Below, piece after piece: positions 1 through 6,444 of a DNA stretch of 6,628 nt. Numbering within the stretch: position 1 is the first letter of the stretch; the number at the start of each line of letters is the position of its first letter. Under the pieces are notes generated by a model. It was not told the origin of the DNA. It saw only the letters and a list, made by a program, of their open reading frames with translations, and searched no databases. The stretch is taken from positions 1 to 6,628 of the forward strand of contig CAMWGM010000085.1 of assembly GCA_947173755.1 (NCBI GenBank). Direction: 5' to 3'. The stretch comes from an uncultured Muribaculaceae bacterium (GTDB lineage Bacteria; Bacteroidota; Bacteroidia; Bacteroidales; Muribaculaceae). Both the position numbers and the translations under genes were made by a program.

Positions 1-1
1 T

Positions 2-1045
2 ATGGAGCGGAGTTCCTATCCCCAGACGTTCCTCTACCAATGGGCTGACGCGGCCGAGGTCGATCGTGACTTCGAGACCGCCATCACCCTCTTCGAGGAA
101 CTGACGATGAGGGAGCCGTTCACGCTCGACTTCTGGCTGAGGCTGGCGACGGCGCAGGGGAATGCCAACCGTTATGAGGCGGCGATTCAGTCGGCCGAGA
201 TGGCGCTTGCCATCGACCCTGACTCGCTGCAGCCCAAGAGGGTGAAAGCCTACGCCCTATTCAACATGGAGCGCGACTATCAGACCGTGGTGGATCTGCT
301 GACACCTGTGGTCAAATCGGACTTCTCCGAGGGCCCCGACATCTCGATTGTGGCTAACTCGCTGCTTCTGCTCGGGAGACGCGACGAGGCCATAAAGTCG
401 TTGAAAGAGTATCTGGAGGCCTATCCCGCGTCAAGACTGGCGATCGACACGCTGCTCGTCATCGAGCCACAGGTCGCCGTGCCATATGTAAGGACATATC
501 TGACACAGTATATCTCCGCGGCAACCGAGGCCGAACTCGGTAGCGACGGACGCATGGCTCATCCATATCCCGTGGTGGAATGGGTCGGGATGCTGCTCTC
601 CACAGGCCGTTATGAGGCTGCTGCCACGGTGGTCAACACCCATGTGCTCGATGTGTCGTTCTACATCTGGGGTGGTCTGATCTTCGAACTCAATTATGCC
701 ATCGGTAACTATGGCAAGGTGGTGGATCTCTTCGAGACCAGCATCCACAATCAACTCGAGGAGCCGTTTGACACCCACGATCCATCCATCGTGTTCCCTT
801 ATCTGATGAGTCTCGTCAGGCTCGGACGCGACGCCCACGCCCTGTGTCAGGCCAAGCGTATACTGAGCAATTTCGAGGCAAACCGTCAGTCGCTCGCCGA
901 CGGGCGCATCCATCCCGTGGCAGGACTTCTGCCCGCTACACGCCGCTCCATCCTGGACGGCTACAGGGATAACCTCCGGGCCTTCATAGACGGTGTGGAG
1001 GCTAATGCCGATCCCGACAGTTACGATCCCATGAGAGTGGCCTGA
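2..1045 (+). CDS. Tetratricopeptide-repeat protein, probably 5'-truncated by the window edge
   Basis: The frame reads 347 codons from an ATG at base 2 to TGA at 1043-1045. That ATG has only one base before it, so it may be an internal methionine of a longer gene. Helix-pair repeats of TPR type are visible: about residues 10-40 (AITLFEELTMREP), 42-75 (AAIQSAEMALAIDPDS, the clearest copy), 76-108, and 112-144 (LLLLGRRDEAIKSLKEYLEAYP). More degenerate pairs follow around residues 195-220 (STGRYEAAATVV) and 225-290 (GNYGKVVDLF, VRLGRDAHAL). No transmembrane segment or catalytic motif is seen. TPR proteins are usually protein-protein scaffolds, and the specific partner cannot be told from sequence. 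A short perfect hairpin overlaps the stop codon. The downstream amylase gene is on the same strand 69 bases away, so read-through is possible, but no functional link is evident. The TPR call is firm; the role is unknown. Confidence 0.85.
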   Translation: MERSSYPQTFLYQWADAAEVDRDFETAITLFEELTMREPFTLDFWLRLATAQGNANRYEAAIQSAEMALAIDPDSLQPKRVKAYALFNMERDYQTVVDLLTPVVKSDFSEGPDISIVANSLLLLGRRDEAIKSLKEYLEAYPASRLAIDTLLVIEPQVAVPYVRTYLTQYISAATEAELGSDGRMAHPYPVVEWVGMLLSTGRYEAAATVVNTHVLDVSFYIWGGLIFELNYAIGNYGKVVDLFETSIHNQLEEPFDTHDPSIVFPYLMSLVRLGRDAHALCQAKRILSNFEANRQSLADGRIHPVAGLLPATRRSILDGYRDNLRAFIDGVEANADPDSYDPMRVA

Positions 1046-1114
1046 GTGCAGGCACTCCGCCCACGCATATCATATCTTATATCATATTTTTTCTTTCCCA
1101 TCTTTCCCATCACC
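1046..1114 (+). promoter_or_regulatory. Leader of the amylase gene with a weak promoter-like box
   Basis: This 69-base gap is AT-rich in its second half. A TATTTTTT stretch at 1085-1092 matches the Bacteroidales -7 consensus TAnnTTTG except for the last base. It would place the transcript start around 1097, giving a leader of under 20 bases. No TTTG box is seen at the expected upstream distance, so the promoter call is weak. Two tandem near-duplications fill the region: a 12-mer at 1067-1078/1079-1090 and a 9-mer, tctttccca, at 1092-1100/1101-1109. No Shine-Dalgarno sequence precedes the ATG at 1115, as is common in this phylum. Confidence 0.3.
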
Positions 1115-3676
1115 ATGATCAAAACCTTTTCAGCCCTGGTGACGGCGCTTCTGGTCCTGATGACGGCCGCAGGCGCGTCAGCGCAGACTGTCACCACCCA
1201 GCCGGCTATGGTCAACGAGACCACGGCCGACATCACCATCACGTTTCATGCCGACGGAGGCAACCGCGGACTCCTCGGATCGACGGCTTCGACACCTGTC
1301 TATGCCCACACCGGCCTTATCACCTCGAAGTCGACCTCTCCCTCCGACTGGCGTTATGCCACGACATGGGGCGACAACAACGACAAGTATAAACTCACCT
1401 ATGCAGGGGGTGAGGAGTGGACTCTGACCATCCCCTCGATCCGCACATTCTACGGCGTGACCGACCCTTCGGAGAAGATCGAGAAAATCTGCTTCGTTTT
1501 CCGCAACGCCTCAGGCTCGCGTGAGGGCAAGACGGCCGTGGGAGGTGACGTGTTCGTAGAAATCTTCCCCCAGGGCTTCCCCGCTTCGAAGCAGGCAGCC
1601 TATCCGGGCGGCAAACCGAAGATGGGAGCCGTCAGCAACACGGACGGGAGCGTGACCTTCTGCCTTGCGGCTCCGCAGAAGCAGAATGTCGTGATGATCG
1701 GCAGCTGGAACAACGACTATTCGCTCAGCGAGCAGGGTGTCATGAACTATCAGGATCTCGACGGTGTGCGTTACTTCTGGCAGACTGTCAGCGGGCTCGA
1801 GGCCGGAAAGGATTACCCCTATTACTTCCTCGTCGACGGCACGGAGCGCGTGGGCGACCCTTATGCACATCTGGTGCTCGATCCGTGGAATGACTCCTAC
1901 ATCCCCTCGTCGGTTTTCCCCGATCTGCCCGCCTATCCTTCGAAAAAGGTGAGCGCAGTGCCCCTGGCCGTGTATAATTCGGCCATCGACAAGTATGACT
2001 GGAACGTCGCCGACTTCAAGGGCGTGCCTCAGGACCGTCTTATCATCTACGAACTGCTGATCCGCGACTTCACCGGTACTGAAGGTAAGTCCAATGCCAA
2101 CGGAACCGTCAAAGGGGTGATCGGGAAACTCGACTATCTCAAGGCGCTCGGTGTGAACGCCATCGAACTCCTCCCGATCATGGAATTCAATGGCAACAAC
2201 TCGTGGGGCTACAACACCAACTTCTACATGGCCCCCGACAAGGCTTACGGCACTCCCGACGACTACCGTGCCATGATCGACGGCGCGCATGAAAGGGGAA
2301 TGGCCGTCATTCTCGACATAGTGTTCAACCAGAGCGACGGCGCACACCCGTGGTATGGCTTATACACGAGAAAAAACACACCGTTCTACAACGGCTCGGC
2401 TCCCCACGCCTATTCGGTGCTCAACGACTGGAATCAGGACTGCGCCCTCGTGCAGCAGCAGTGGTATGACGCACTCGACTACTGGATGGAGGCTTACAAG
2501 GTGGACGGTTTCCGCTTCGACCTCGTGAAGGGCCTCGGCAACAACAATACTTACGGTACGACCTACAATGCCGCCACCAACACGTGGAGCAATCCTACCG
2601 ATGCCGGAACAAACGCTTATAACGCCTCGCGTGTGGCGCGCATGAAGGCACTGCACGACCATATGCGCCTGACACGTCCCGACGCCTATTTCATCAACGA
2701 GAACCTCGCGGGAGCCAAGGAGGAGAACGAGATGGCTGCCGACGGCGAGATCAACTGGGCCAACATCAACTACAATTCGTGTGAGTATGCCATGGGCTGG
2801 AAGGACAATGCCTCGCTCAACCGTTTCTATGCTCCGCTCGACGACAACCGCCTCCCCGGCTCGACCGTAAGTTATGCCGAGAGCCACGACGAGGAGCGTG
2901 TGGCCTACAAAGTGAAGATGTATGGCAACACCGGCATCAAGGGCAATATGGAGATGACATGCCGCCGCCTCGGCTCGCTCGCCGCACAGATGTTCTGCAC
3001 TCCCGGTGCCCACATGATATGGCAGTTCGAGGAACTTGCCGACGACCAGACCACAAAGGCCTCCGACGGTGGGAATGACACATCGCCCAAGAAGGTGATG
3101 TGGAGTTATCTCGACAACCCCGACCGCAAGTCGCTCCACGACACATATGCCGATCTGCTTCGCTTCCGTGCAGCCAATCCGACCCTTTTCACCACCTCGG
3201 CCAAGACCCTCGTGAGCCTCTCGACATGGACAGGCCGCAGCGTCTCGCTCGCCGATGCCGAGGGCAGGGAAATCTATCTGATGGTCAATCCCGAGGTGAG
3301 CCAGACTCTGACCGTGGCATCGCCCCGTAATGCCGCCACTAACGCGACAGTCGACCTCTCGGCCTCAGGCTATCAGTTGCTCGCATCGTCGGCGGGTGTG
3401 ACCCCCACAGCCACCGCCTCAGGCGTGACGCTTCCTGCAGGTGCGTTCGCCCTCTACGGCAAGGATGTCAAGACCGCCATCACTGATATCGAAGCCGAAA
3501 AGACAGCCCCGCAGATCACCGTCGGTGCCGACCGCTGCATCAGCGTCGATGGTGACTATGAGACCCTCGCCGTCTATGATCTCTCCGGCCGTCAACTTTC
3601 GCCTTCATCCGCGCTTGCGGCAGGCCTTTACATCATCAAGGTAGACGGCTATACTGCCAAAGTGATCGTCCGCTGA
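1115..3676 (+). CDS. Secreted GH13 alpha-amylase-family glycoside hydrolase with T9SS-type C-terminal sorting tail
   Basis: This 853-residue enzyme is predicted to cleave or rearrange alpha-1,4/1,6-glucans (starch, glycogen). The ATG at 1115 is chosen because it begins directly with a type I signal peptide: MIKTF, then a hydrophobic stretch, then a likely AxA cut in ASAQ near residue 24. An in-frame GTG at 1046 would add 23 residues before it. Residues ~25-165 form a beta-rich N-terminal domain. Residues ~168-275 resemble an E-set/CBM48 module (GSWNNDY). The GH13 barrel spans ~306-690. Its conserved regions are DIVFNQ (401-406), GFRFDLVK with nucleophile D469 and R467, INENL with acid/base E529, and ESHDEER with H591 and D592. 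The catalytic triad D469/E529/D592 is therefore intact. Region I has Q406 where most GH13 enzymes have His. A C-terminal beta sandwich follows, then a Por-secretion-like tail (~785-853; AVYDLSGRQL, GLYIIKV), suggesting export by the type IX system. The exact GH13 subfamily and product are not determined. Confidence 0.93.
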   Translation: MIKTFSALVTALLVLMTAAGASAQTVTTQPAMVNETTADITITFHADGGNRGLLGSTASTPVYAHTGLITSKSTSPSDWRYATTWGDNNDKYKLTYAGGEEWTLTIPSIRTFYGVTDPSEKIEKICFVFRNASGSREGKTAVGGDVFVEIFPQGFPASKQAAYPGGKPKMGAVSNTDGSVTFCLAAPQKQNVVMIGSWNNDYSLSEQGVMNYQDLDGVRYFWQTVSGLEAGKDYPYYFLVDGTERVGDPYAHLVLDPWNDSYIPSSVFPDLPAYPSKKVSAVPLAVYNSAIDKYDWNVADFKGVPQDRLIIYELLIRDFTGTEGKSNANGTVKGVIGKLDYLKALGVNAIELLPIMEFNGNNSWGYNTNFYMAPDKAYGTPDDYRAMIDGAHERGMAVILDIVFNQSDGAHPWYGLYTRKNTPFYNGSAPHAYSVLNDWNQDCALVQQQWYDALDYWMEAYKVDGFRFDLVKGLGNNNTYGTTYNAATNTWSNPTDAGTNAYNASRVARMKALHDHMRLTRPDAYFINENLAGAKEENEMAADGEINWANINYNSCEYAMGWKDNASLNRFYAPLDDNRLPGSTVSYAESHDEERVAYKVKMYGNTGIKGNMEMTCRRLGSLAAQMFCTPGAHMIWQFEELADDQTTKASDGGNDTSPKKVMWSYLDNPDRKSLHDTYADLLRFRAANPTLFTTSAKTLVSLSTWTGRSVSLADAEGREIYLMVNPEVSQTLTVASPRNAATNATVDLSASGYQLLASSAGVTPTATASGVTLPAGAFALYGKDVKTAITDIEAEKTAPQITVGADRCISVDGDYETLAVYDLSGRQLSPSSALAAGLYIIKVDGYTAKVIVR

Positions 3677-3699
3677 TCTCGGTAACGATATAAAAATTT

Positions 3700-3752
3700 C
3701 AGCCCCCCGGTGAGGATCGTCAATGATCCCGCGGAGGGCTGATTTTGTTTTG
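3700..3752. terminator. Bidirectional intrinsic terminator between convergent genes
   Basis: An imperfect hairpin at 3700-3741 pairs cagccc (3700-3705) with gggctg (3736-3741). It continues with cc/gg after one mismatch and closes with gatc/gatc around a six-base loop (3719-3724). On the + strand it is followed by attttgtttt. On the - strand it is followed by a run of five T (complement of 3692-3696). It can therefore end both the amylase transcript, whose stop is 24 bases upstream, and the convergent esterase transcript. Confidence 0.85.
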
Positions 3753-3760
3753 TGTCGCTT

Positions 3761-4618
3761 TCATTGGCCGATCTCGGCACCGTGGCGGTCAAACGATGCA
3801 CGGAAATGGTCGAGGACGGGGTAGATCACCGACTGCCAGTATTGCCAGTTGTGGTGACCCGGGGCGGTGAAGTAGGTGTGGCCGATGCGGTGATCGTTGA
3901 GGTTCTTGGAGAGGGCGTTGTTGGCGTCAAAGAAGAAATCGTCGGTGCCGCAGCAGAAGATGATGTCATTCTGACCCGGCTTGAGGCCTTGAACGAGGCT
4001 CATCACGGAGTGTTCGCCCCATCGGCGGGGATTTTCGTCGAAACTGCCGAGACGCTCCTCCATGCGCCATTGCTTGTGGAACTTCGGAAGGGTGATGTCG
4101 ACCCCTCCGCTCATCGAACCGGCGTTATACCAGATGTCGGGATGGAGGAAGGCGAGGCGGAGAGCCCCCTGACCGCCCATGCTCAGGCCGTGGATGGCGC
4201 GCATGCGGGGATCGGGGATTGTGCGTGCCAGCGAGTCGATGGTCGGCACGAGATCCTGCGTGAGGAAGGACTCCATCTGCATCGAGGGATCGACGGGGCT
4301 GTCCCAATACCACGAGTCGCGCCCGTCGGGGCAGACGATGATTGACTGATAGGCCGTGGCCACCGAGTCGAGGGGCATACGGTCGGCATAGTAGCGATAG
4401 TCGTCCTTGAAGCCGTGGAGGAGGTAGATGGTAGGGTAGCGGCGTGTGTTTCCGGGGGTAAGATAGCCTTCGGGGAGAGCGACCACCACCTTCATGGGAG
4501 AGTCGAGATGAGCCGAGGCGACCACCAGGGTGTCCACCCATGCCCTATGCTCCTTGCGGGGTACGGCTGTGGCGGAAAGACTGAAAATCAATAGGATGAG
4601 AAGCAGGAGATGTTTCAT
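3761..4618 (-). CDS. Exported alpha/beta-hydrolase esterase (esterase-D / CE1-like family)
   Basis: This 285-residue protein starts at the ATG (complement of 4616-4618) that opens a signal peptide: MKH, then a run of Leu/Ile, then SATA with likely cleavage near residue 19. An in-frame TTG at 4639 would add seven residues before the signal and sits inside the likely promoter. The fold is the putative-esterase family (PF00756 type). The oxyanion-region motif HGF is at 68-70, the nucleophile elbow GLSMGGQG has Ser146, GTDDFFF carries the likely catalytic Asp227, and GHHNW carries the likely catalytic His256. Relatives include feruloyl and acetyl-xylan esterases, S-formylglutathione hydrolase and siderophore esterases. 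The signal peptide favours a periplasmic or surface carbohydrate esterase, but the substrate cannot be assigned. The gene is convergent with the amylase gene and divergent from tilS. Its length is typical for a single-domain member without an attached carbohydrate-binding module. Confidence 0.9.
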   Translation of the reverse strand: MKHLLLLILLIFSLSATAVPRKEHRAWVDTLVVASAHLDSPMKVVVALPEGYLTPGNTRRYPTIYLLHGFKDDYRYYADRMPLDSVATAYQSIIVCPDGRDSWYWDSPVDPSMQMESFLTQDLVPTIDSLARTIPDPRMRAIHGLSMGGQGALRLAFLHPDIWYNAGSMSGGVDITLPKFHKQWRMEERLGSFDENPRRWGEHSVMSLVQGLKPGQNDIIFCCGTDDFFFDANNALSKNLNDHRIGHTYFTAPGHHNWQYWQSVIYPVLDHFRASFDRHGAEIGQ

Positions 4619-4636
4619 GGCGATGATGTTTTGCGA

Positions 4637-4644
4637 CAAAAATA
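4637..4644 (-). promoter_or_regulatory. Promoter -7 box of the esterase gene
   Basis: Read on the minus strand this is TATTTTTG, a full match to the Bacteroidales -7 consensus TAnnTTTG. It would start transcription near 4630, about a dozen bases before the esterase ATG at 4618. A TTTG sits upstream at 4671-4668 (minus strand), but the spacer is 23 bases, longer than the usual 19 or so, so the -33 box is uncertain. Confidence 0.6.
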
Positions 4645-4678
4645 GTGAAAATATGCCGATTTCCCGTCAAAAAATTGC

Positions 4679-4686
4679 TAAATTTG
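4679..4686 (+). promoter_or_regulatory. Promoter -7 box of tilS, implying a very short or absent leader
   Basis: TAAATTTG matches the TAnnTTTG consensus exactly and ends six bases before the ATG of tilS at 4693. In Bacteroides promoters transcription starts only a few bases beyond this box, so the mRNA would begin at or next to the start codon. No convincing TTTG box lies about 19 bases upstream. The box could be fortuitous, with the real promoter elsewhere. Confidence 0.5.
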
Positions 4687-4692
4687 CATCTG

Positions 4693-6015
4693 ATGACTGA
4701 TTTCGAACATAAGGTGCTTGAAGCCGCACTCTCCGACTGCGGGCTGGAGCGTGGCAGCAGAGTGATGGTCGGACTGAGCGGTGGTGCCGACTCTGTGGCG
4801 CTCCTCTTGGCCCTACTGAGGGCTGATTACGACGTGGTGGCCTCTCACTGCAACTTCCACCTGCGCGGTGAGGAGAGCGACCGCGACATGCGCTACTGCG
4901 AGGATCTGTGCCGTCGGCTGGGAGTGACCTTGTCGGTGAAACACTTCGATGTCGGGACTCGACGAGAGGCCACGGGCGAGTCGGTCGAGATGGCCTGTCG
5001 TTCGCTCCGTTACGGCTGGTGGAAGCAATTGCTCGGCGAGACAGGGGCGGAGGCCGTCGCCGTAGGTCACCATTTCGAGGACAATGTCGAGACCTTCTTC
5101 CTCAACCTGCTCCGCGGGAGCGGGATAGCGGGACTGAAGGGTATGTTGCCCCGCAACGGTCGGGTGGTGCGCCCGATGCTACGGGTTAAGCGTCAGGAGA
5201 TTGAGGCCTATCTCGCGCAGAGGGGAGAAACGTGGGTGGAGGACTCGACCAACAATGAGTCGGACTACCGTCGCAACCGTATCCGTAACGACCTGCTCCC
5301 CTTCATGGAGAATCTCTTCCCCGGAGCAATGGAGGCTGTCGGAAGTTCGGTCGGGCATCTTCGGGACAACTATCTGCTTTACAGGCACTCGTGCAGCCGT
5401 CTGCCGGGGCTTCCGCTCGATGTCGGCCGACTCATCAGCGAGTATTCCGACGCGGCACCTGTGGGGCTCTTCGAGGCATTGCGCCCGCTGGGGGTCAACC
5501 GCACGCAGACCGACGCTATCATCCGCTCGCCTCTCTCCGAAGGTGATGCGCAGGCCTCGGGACGAGGGTTCGTGACACCCGAGGGCGAGTTCAGGCTTCA
5601 TCAGGGAGTGATCGACCGCGCGTCTGCCGGCTCTGAGCAAGTGGAGGAGCAGACCGTCGCCGACCCGAGGCTGCTCAAAGGTTTCAGTGTCACCACCATC
5701 ACCGCCGAGGAGTTCAGATCGACCCCTCCGAGACGCGACACGCTCTATGTCGACCCCGACGCCATCCCCCACGACGCTTTATGGACCCTCAGGAGTTGGC
5801 GCGAGGGTGACCGCCTCGCCCCGTTCGGGATGAAAGGCTCACGCCCCGTCAGTTATATCTTCTCCGACCTCAAATTAAGCCCCGAGCAGCGCAGGAGAGT
5901 GCCCCTTCTCTTCGTCGGCGGCCGTCTGGTGTGGCTCGTAGGGATAAGGACGTCACGCCATTACGCCGTCACCGCGTCCACGCGTCGTGTGGCGTGTATC
6001 ACGGAGTTAAAATGA
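4693..6015 (+). CDS. tilS: tRNA(Ile)-lysidine synthetase TilS
   Basis: This 440-residue cytoplasmic enzyme uses ATP and lysine to convert C34 of the CAU-anticodon tRNA-Ile to lysidine, so that it reads AUA instead of AUG. The N-terminal PP-loop ATPase is clear: SGGADS at 29-34, then HCNFHLRGEES (52-62), GHHFEDNVET (125-134), RGSGIAGLKGM (141-151) and DSTN...YRRNRIRND (184-200), the family signature segments in order. The C-terminal TilS domain is seen around 375-435 (SWREGDRLAPFGMKGSRPVSY and the following IFSDLK). Length fits the long, two-domain form. The ATG at 4693 gives the usual two dozen residues before the first strand of the PP-loop domain. The in-frame GTG at 4645 lies upstream of the -7 box and is rejected. 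The gene is divergent from the esterase. The tRNA-Gln gene downstream has its own promoter and is not the substrate. Confidence 0.96.
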   Translation: MTDFEHKVLEAALSDCGLERGSRVMVGLSGGADSVALLLALLRADYDVVASHCNFHLRGEESDRDMRYCEDLCRRLGVTLSVKHFDVGTRREATGESVEMACRSLRYGWWKQLLGETGAEAVAVGHHFEDNVETFFLNLLRGSGIAGLKGMLPRNGRVVRPMLRVKRQEIEAYLAQRGETWVEDSTNNESDYRRNRIRNDLLPFMENLFPGAMEAVGSSVGHLRDNYLLYRHSCSRLPGLPLDVGRLISEYSDAAPVGLFEALRPLGVNRTQTDAIIRSPLSEGDAQASGRGFVTPEGEFRLHQGVIDRASAGSEQVEEQTVADPRLLKGFSVTTITAEEFRSTPPRRDTLYVDPDAIPHDALWTLRSWREGDRLAPFGMKGSRPVSYIFSDLKLSPEQRRRVPLLFVGGRLVWLVGIRTSRHYAVTASTRRVACITELK

Positions 6016-6032
6016 TTTTTTCGACGGGAAAT

Positions 6033-6063
6033 TTTGTGAAATCAAAAATTGTGCGTAACTTTG
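6033..6063 (+). promoter_or_regulatory. Canonical Bacteroidales promoter for tRNA-Gln
   Basis: TTTG at 6033-6036 is followed after a 19-base spacer by TAACTTTG at 6056-6063. This matches the TTTG / TAnnTTTG arrangement of the housekeeping sigma factor of Bacteroides. The start point would be near 6070, giving a precursor with about 40 bases ahead of the mature tRNA. It lies just after the tilS stop codon, where no terminator hairpin is seen, so tilS transcripts may also run into the tRNA. Confidence 0.8.
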
Positions 6064-6108
6064 TGCTGCTTTAGGGGCACAGTGATTGTCGTCCTTGGGC
6101 ATACGGAT

Positions 6109-6182
6109 TGTCTTATGGTGTAATGGTAGCACTGCAGTTTTTGGTTCTGCCTGTCTTGGTTCGAATCCAGGTAAGACAACCA
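6109..6182 (+). tRNA. tRNA-Gln, anticodon TTG, with encoded CCA
   Basis: The cloverleaf folds by eye. The acceptor stem TGTCTTA (6109-6115) pairs perfectly with TAAGACA (6172-6178), followed by discriminator A6179 and an encoded CCA (6180-6182). The D arm is GTG (6118-6120) / CAC (6130-6132) with a GG-containing loop. The anticodon stem is GCAG / CTGC around loop TTTTGGT (6139-6145), with anticodon TTG at 6141-6143. The T arm is CTTGG (6155-6159) / CCAGG (6167-6171) with loop TTCGAAT. The first pair is U1-A72, typical of glutamine tRNAs. The innermost anticodon-stem position (6138 against 6146) is a T·T mismatch. It reads CAA and by wobble CAG codons. Confidence 0.95.
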
Positions 6183-6211
6183 TCCTACTTATATACGCTT
6201 TTTATAGAGTG

Positions 6212-6243
6212 AAAGAGCGGACCTGTGAAGGCCTGCTCTTTTT
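6212..6243 (+). terminator. Intrinsic terminator of the tRNA-Gln transcript
   Basis: AAAGAGC (6212-6218) pairs with GCTCTTT (6235-6241). The stem extends inward through a G·T, a G-C, one mismatch and CCT/AGG around a four-base GTGA loop. The 3' side runs into five T (6239-6243). It lies 30 bases after the CCA end, a usual place for a tRNA terminator. Confidence 0.88.
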
Positions 6244-6286
6244 GTGTCGTATAAGTTGGCAGATGGCCTTTTGACAAATAGACAGG

Positions 6287-6358
6287 TTGTCCGCACTGTC
6301 CACATTGTCCGCACTGTCCGCATTGTCCGCACTGTCCGCATTGTCCGCACTGTCCGCA
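6287..6358. repeat. Sub-array A: eight 9-base units of [T/C]TGTCCGCA
   Basis: Eight direct units follow without any spacer, alternating ttgtccgca and ctgtccgca, so the true period is 18 bases repeated four times. The only deviation is a G-to-A change in the second unit (ctgtccaca, 6296-6304). As 9 is a multiple of three and the unit has no stop codon, frames stay open on both strands. This explains the apparent low-complexity ORFs (repeating Cys-Gly-Gln, Val-Arg-Thr and similar). Confidence 0.97.
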
Positions 6359-6360
6359 CT

Positions 6361-6390
6361 TGTGGACATGTGGACACTTGTGGACACTTG
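6361..6390. repeat. Sub-array B: three TGTGGACA units, opposite orientation to A
   Basis: Units lie at 6361-6368, 6369-6376 and, after a CT spacer, 6379-6386, followed by CTTG. Each is the reverse complement of TGTCCACA, the variant unit in sub-array A, and pairs with the common TGTCCGCA unit through seven Watson-Crick pairs plus one G·U in RNA. Arrays A and B could therefore form a hairpin with many alternative registers. Confidence 0.92.
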
Positions 6391-6415
6391 AATCTCCGGT
6401 TTGATAGAAGCCAAT

Positions 6416-6444
6416 CTTGTCCAAAGTGTCCAAGGCGTCCAAAG
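6416..6444. repeat. Sub-array C: three GTCCAA units in forward orientation
   Basis: The units are ttgtccaaag (6417-6426), tgtccaagg (6427-6435) and cgtccaaag (6436-6444), more degenerate than A. They share the TGTCC core but are followed by AA instead of GC, so C and D form a second sub-family of the same design. A 25-base non-repetitive stretch (6391-6415) separates B from C. Confidence 0.88.

Noticed and set aside
1046..1114. GTG at 1046 as the amylase start
   Set aside because: It would place 23 residues ahead of a typical signal peptide and begin right after the TPR stop; the ATG at 1115 is the natural start.
431..3139. Long minus-strand frames at 431-913, 1511-2347 and 2360-3139
   Set aside because: They are shadows of GC-rich coding sequence in the TPR and amylase genes. 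Their translations show no recognisable domain and they have no promoters.
3752..4345. 197-codon plus-strand frame opposite the esterase
   Set aside because: It is antisense to a gene with a complete catalytic triad and signal peptide; it matches no family and runs over the end of the convergent gene.
4645..4692. GTG at 4645 as the tilS start
   Set aside because: It lies upstream of the perfect -7 box and would add 16 residues not expected in TilS.
6086..6274. 62-codon plus-strand frame across the tRNA
   Set aside because: It runs straight through the tRNA-Gln gene and its terminator, so it is a translated tRNA artefact.
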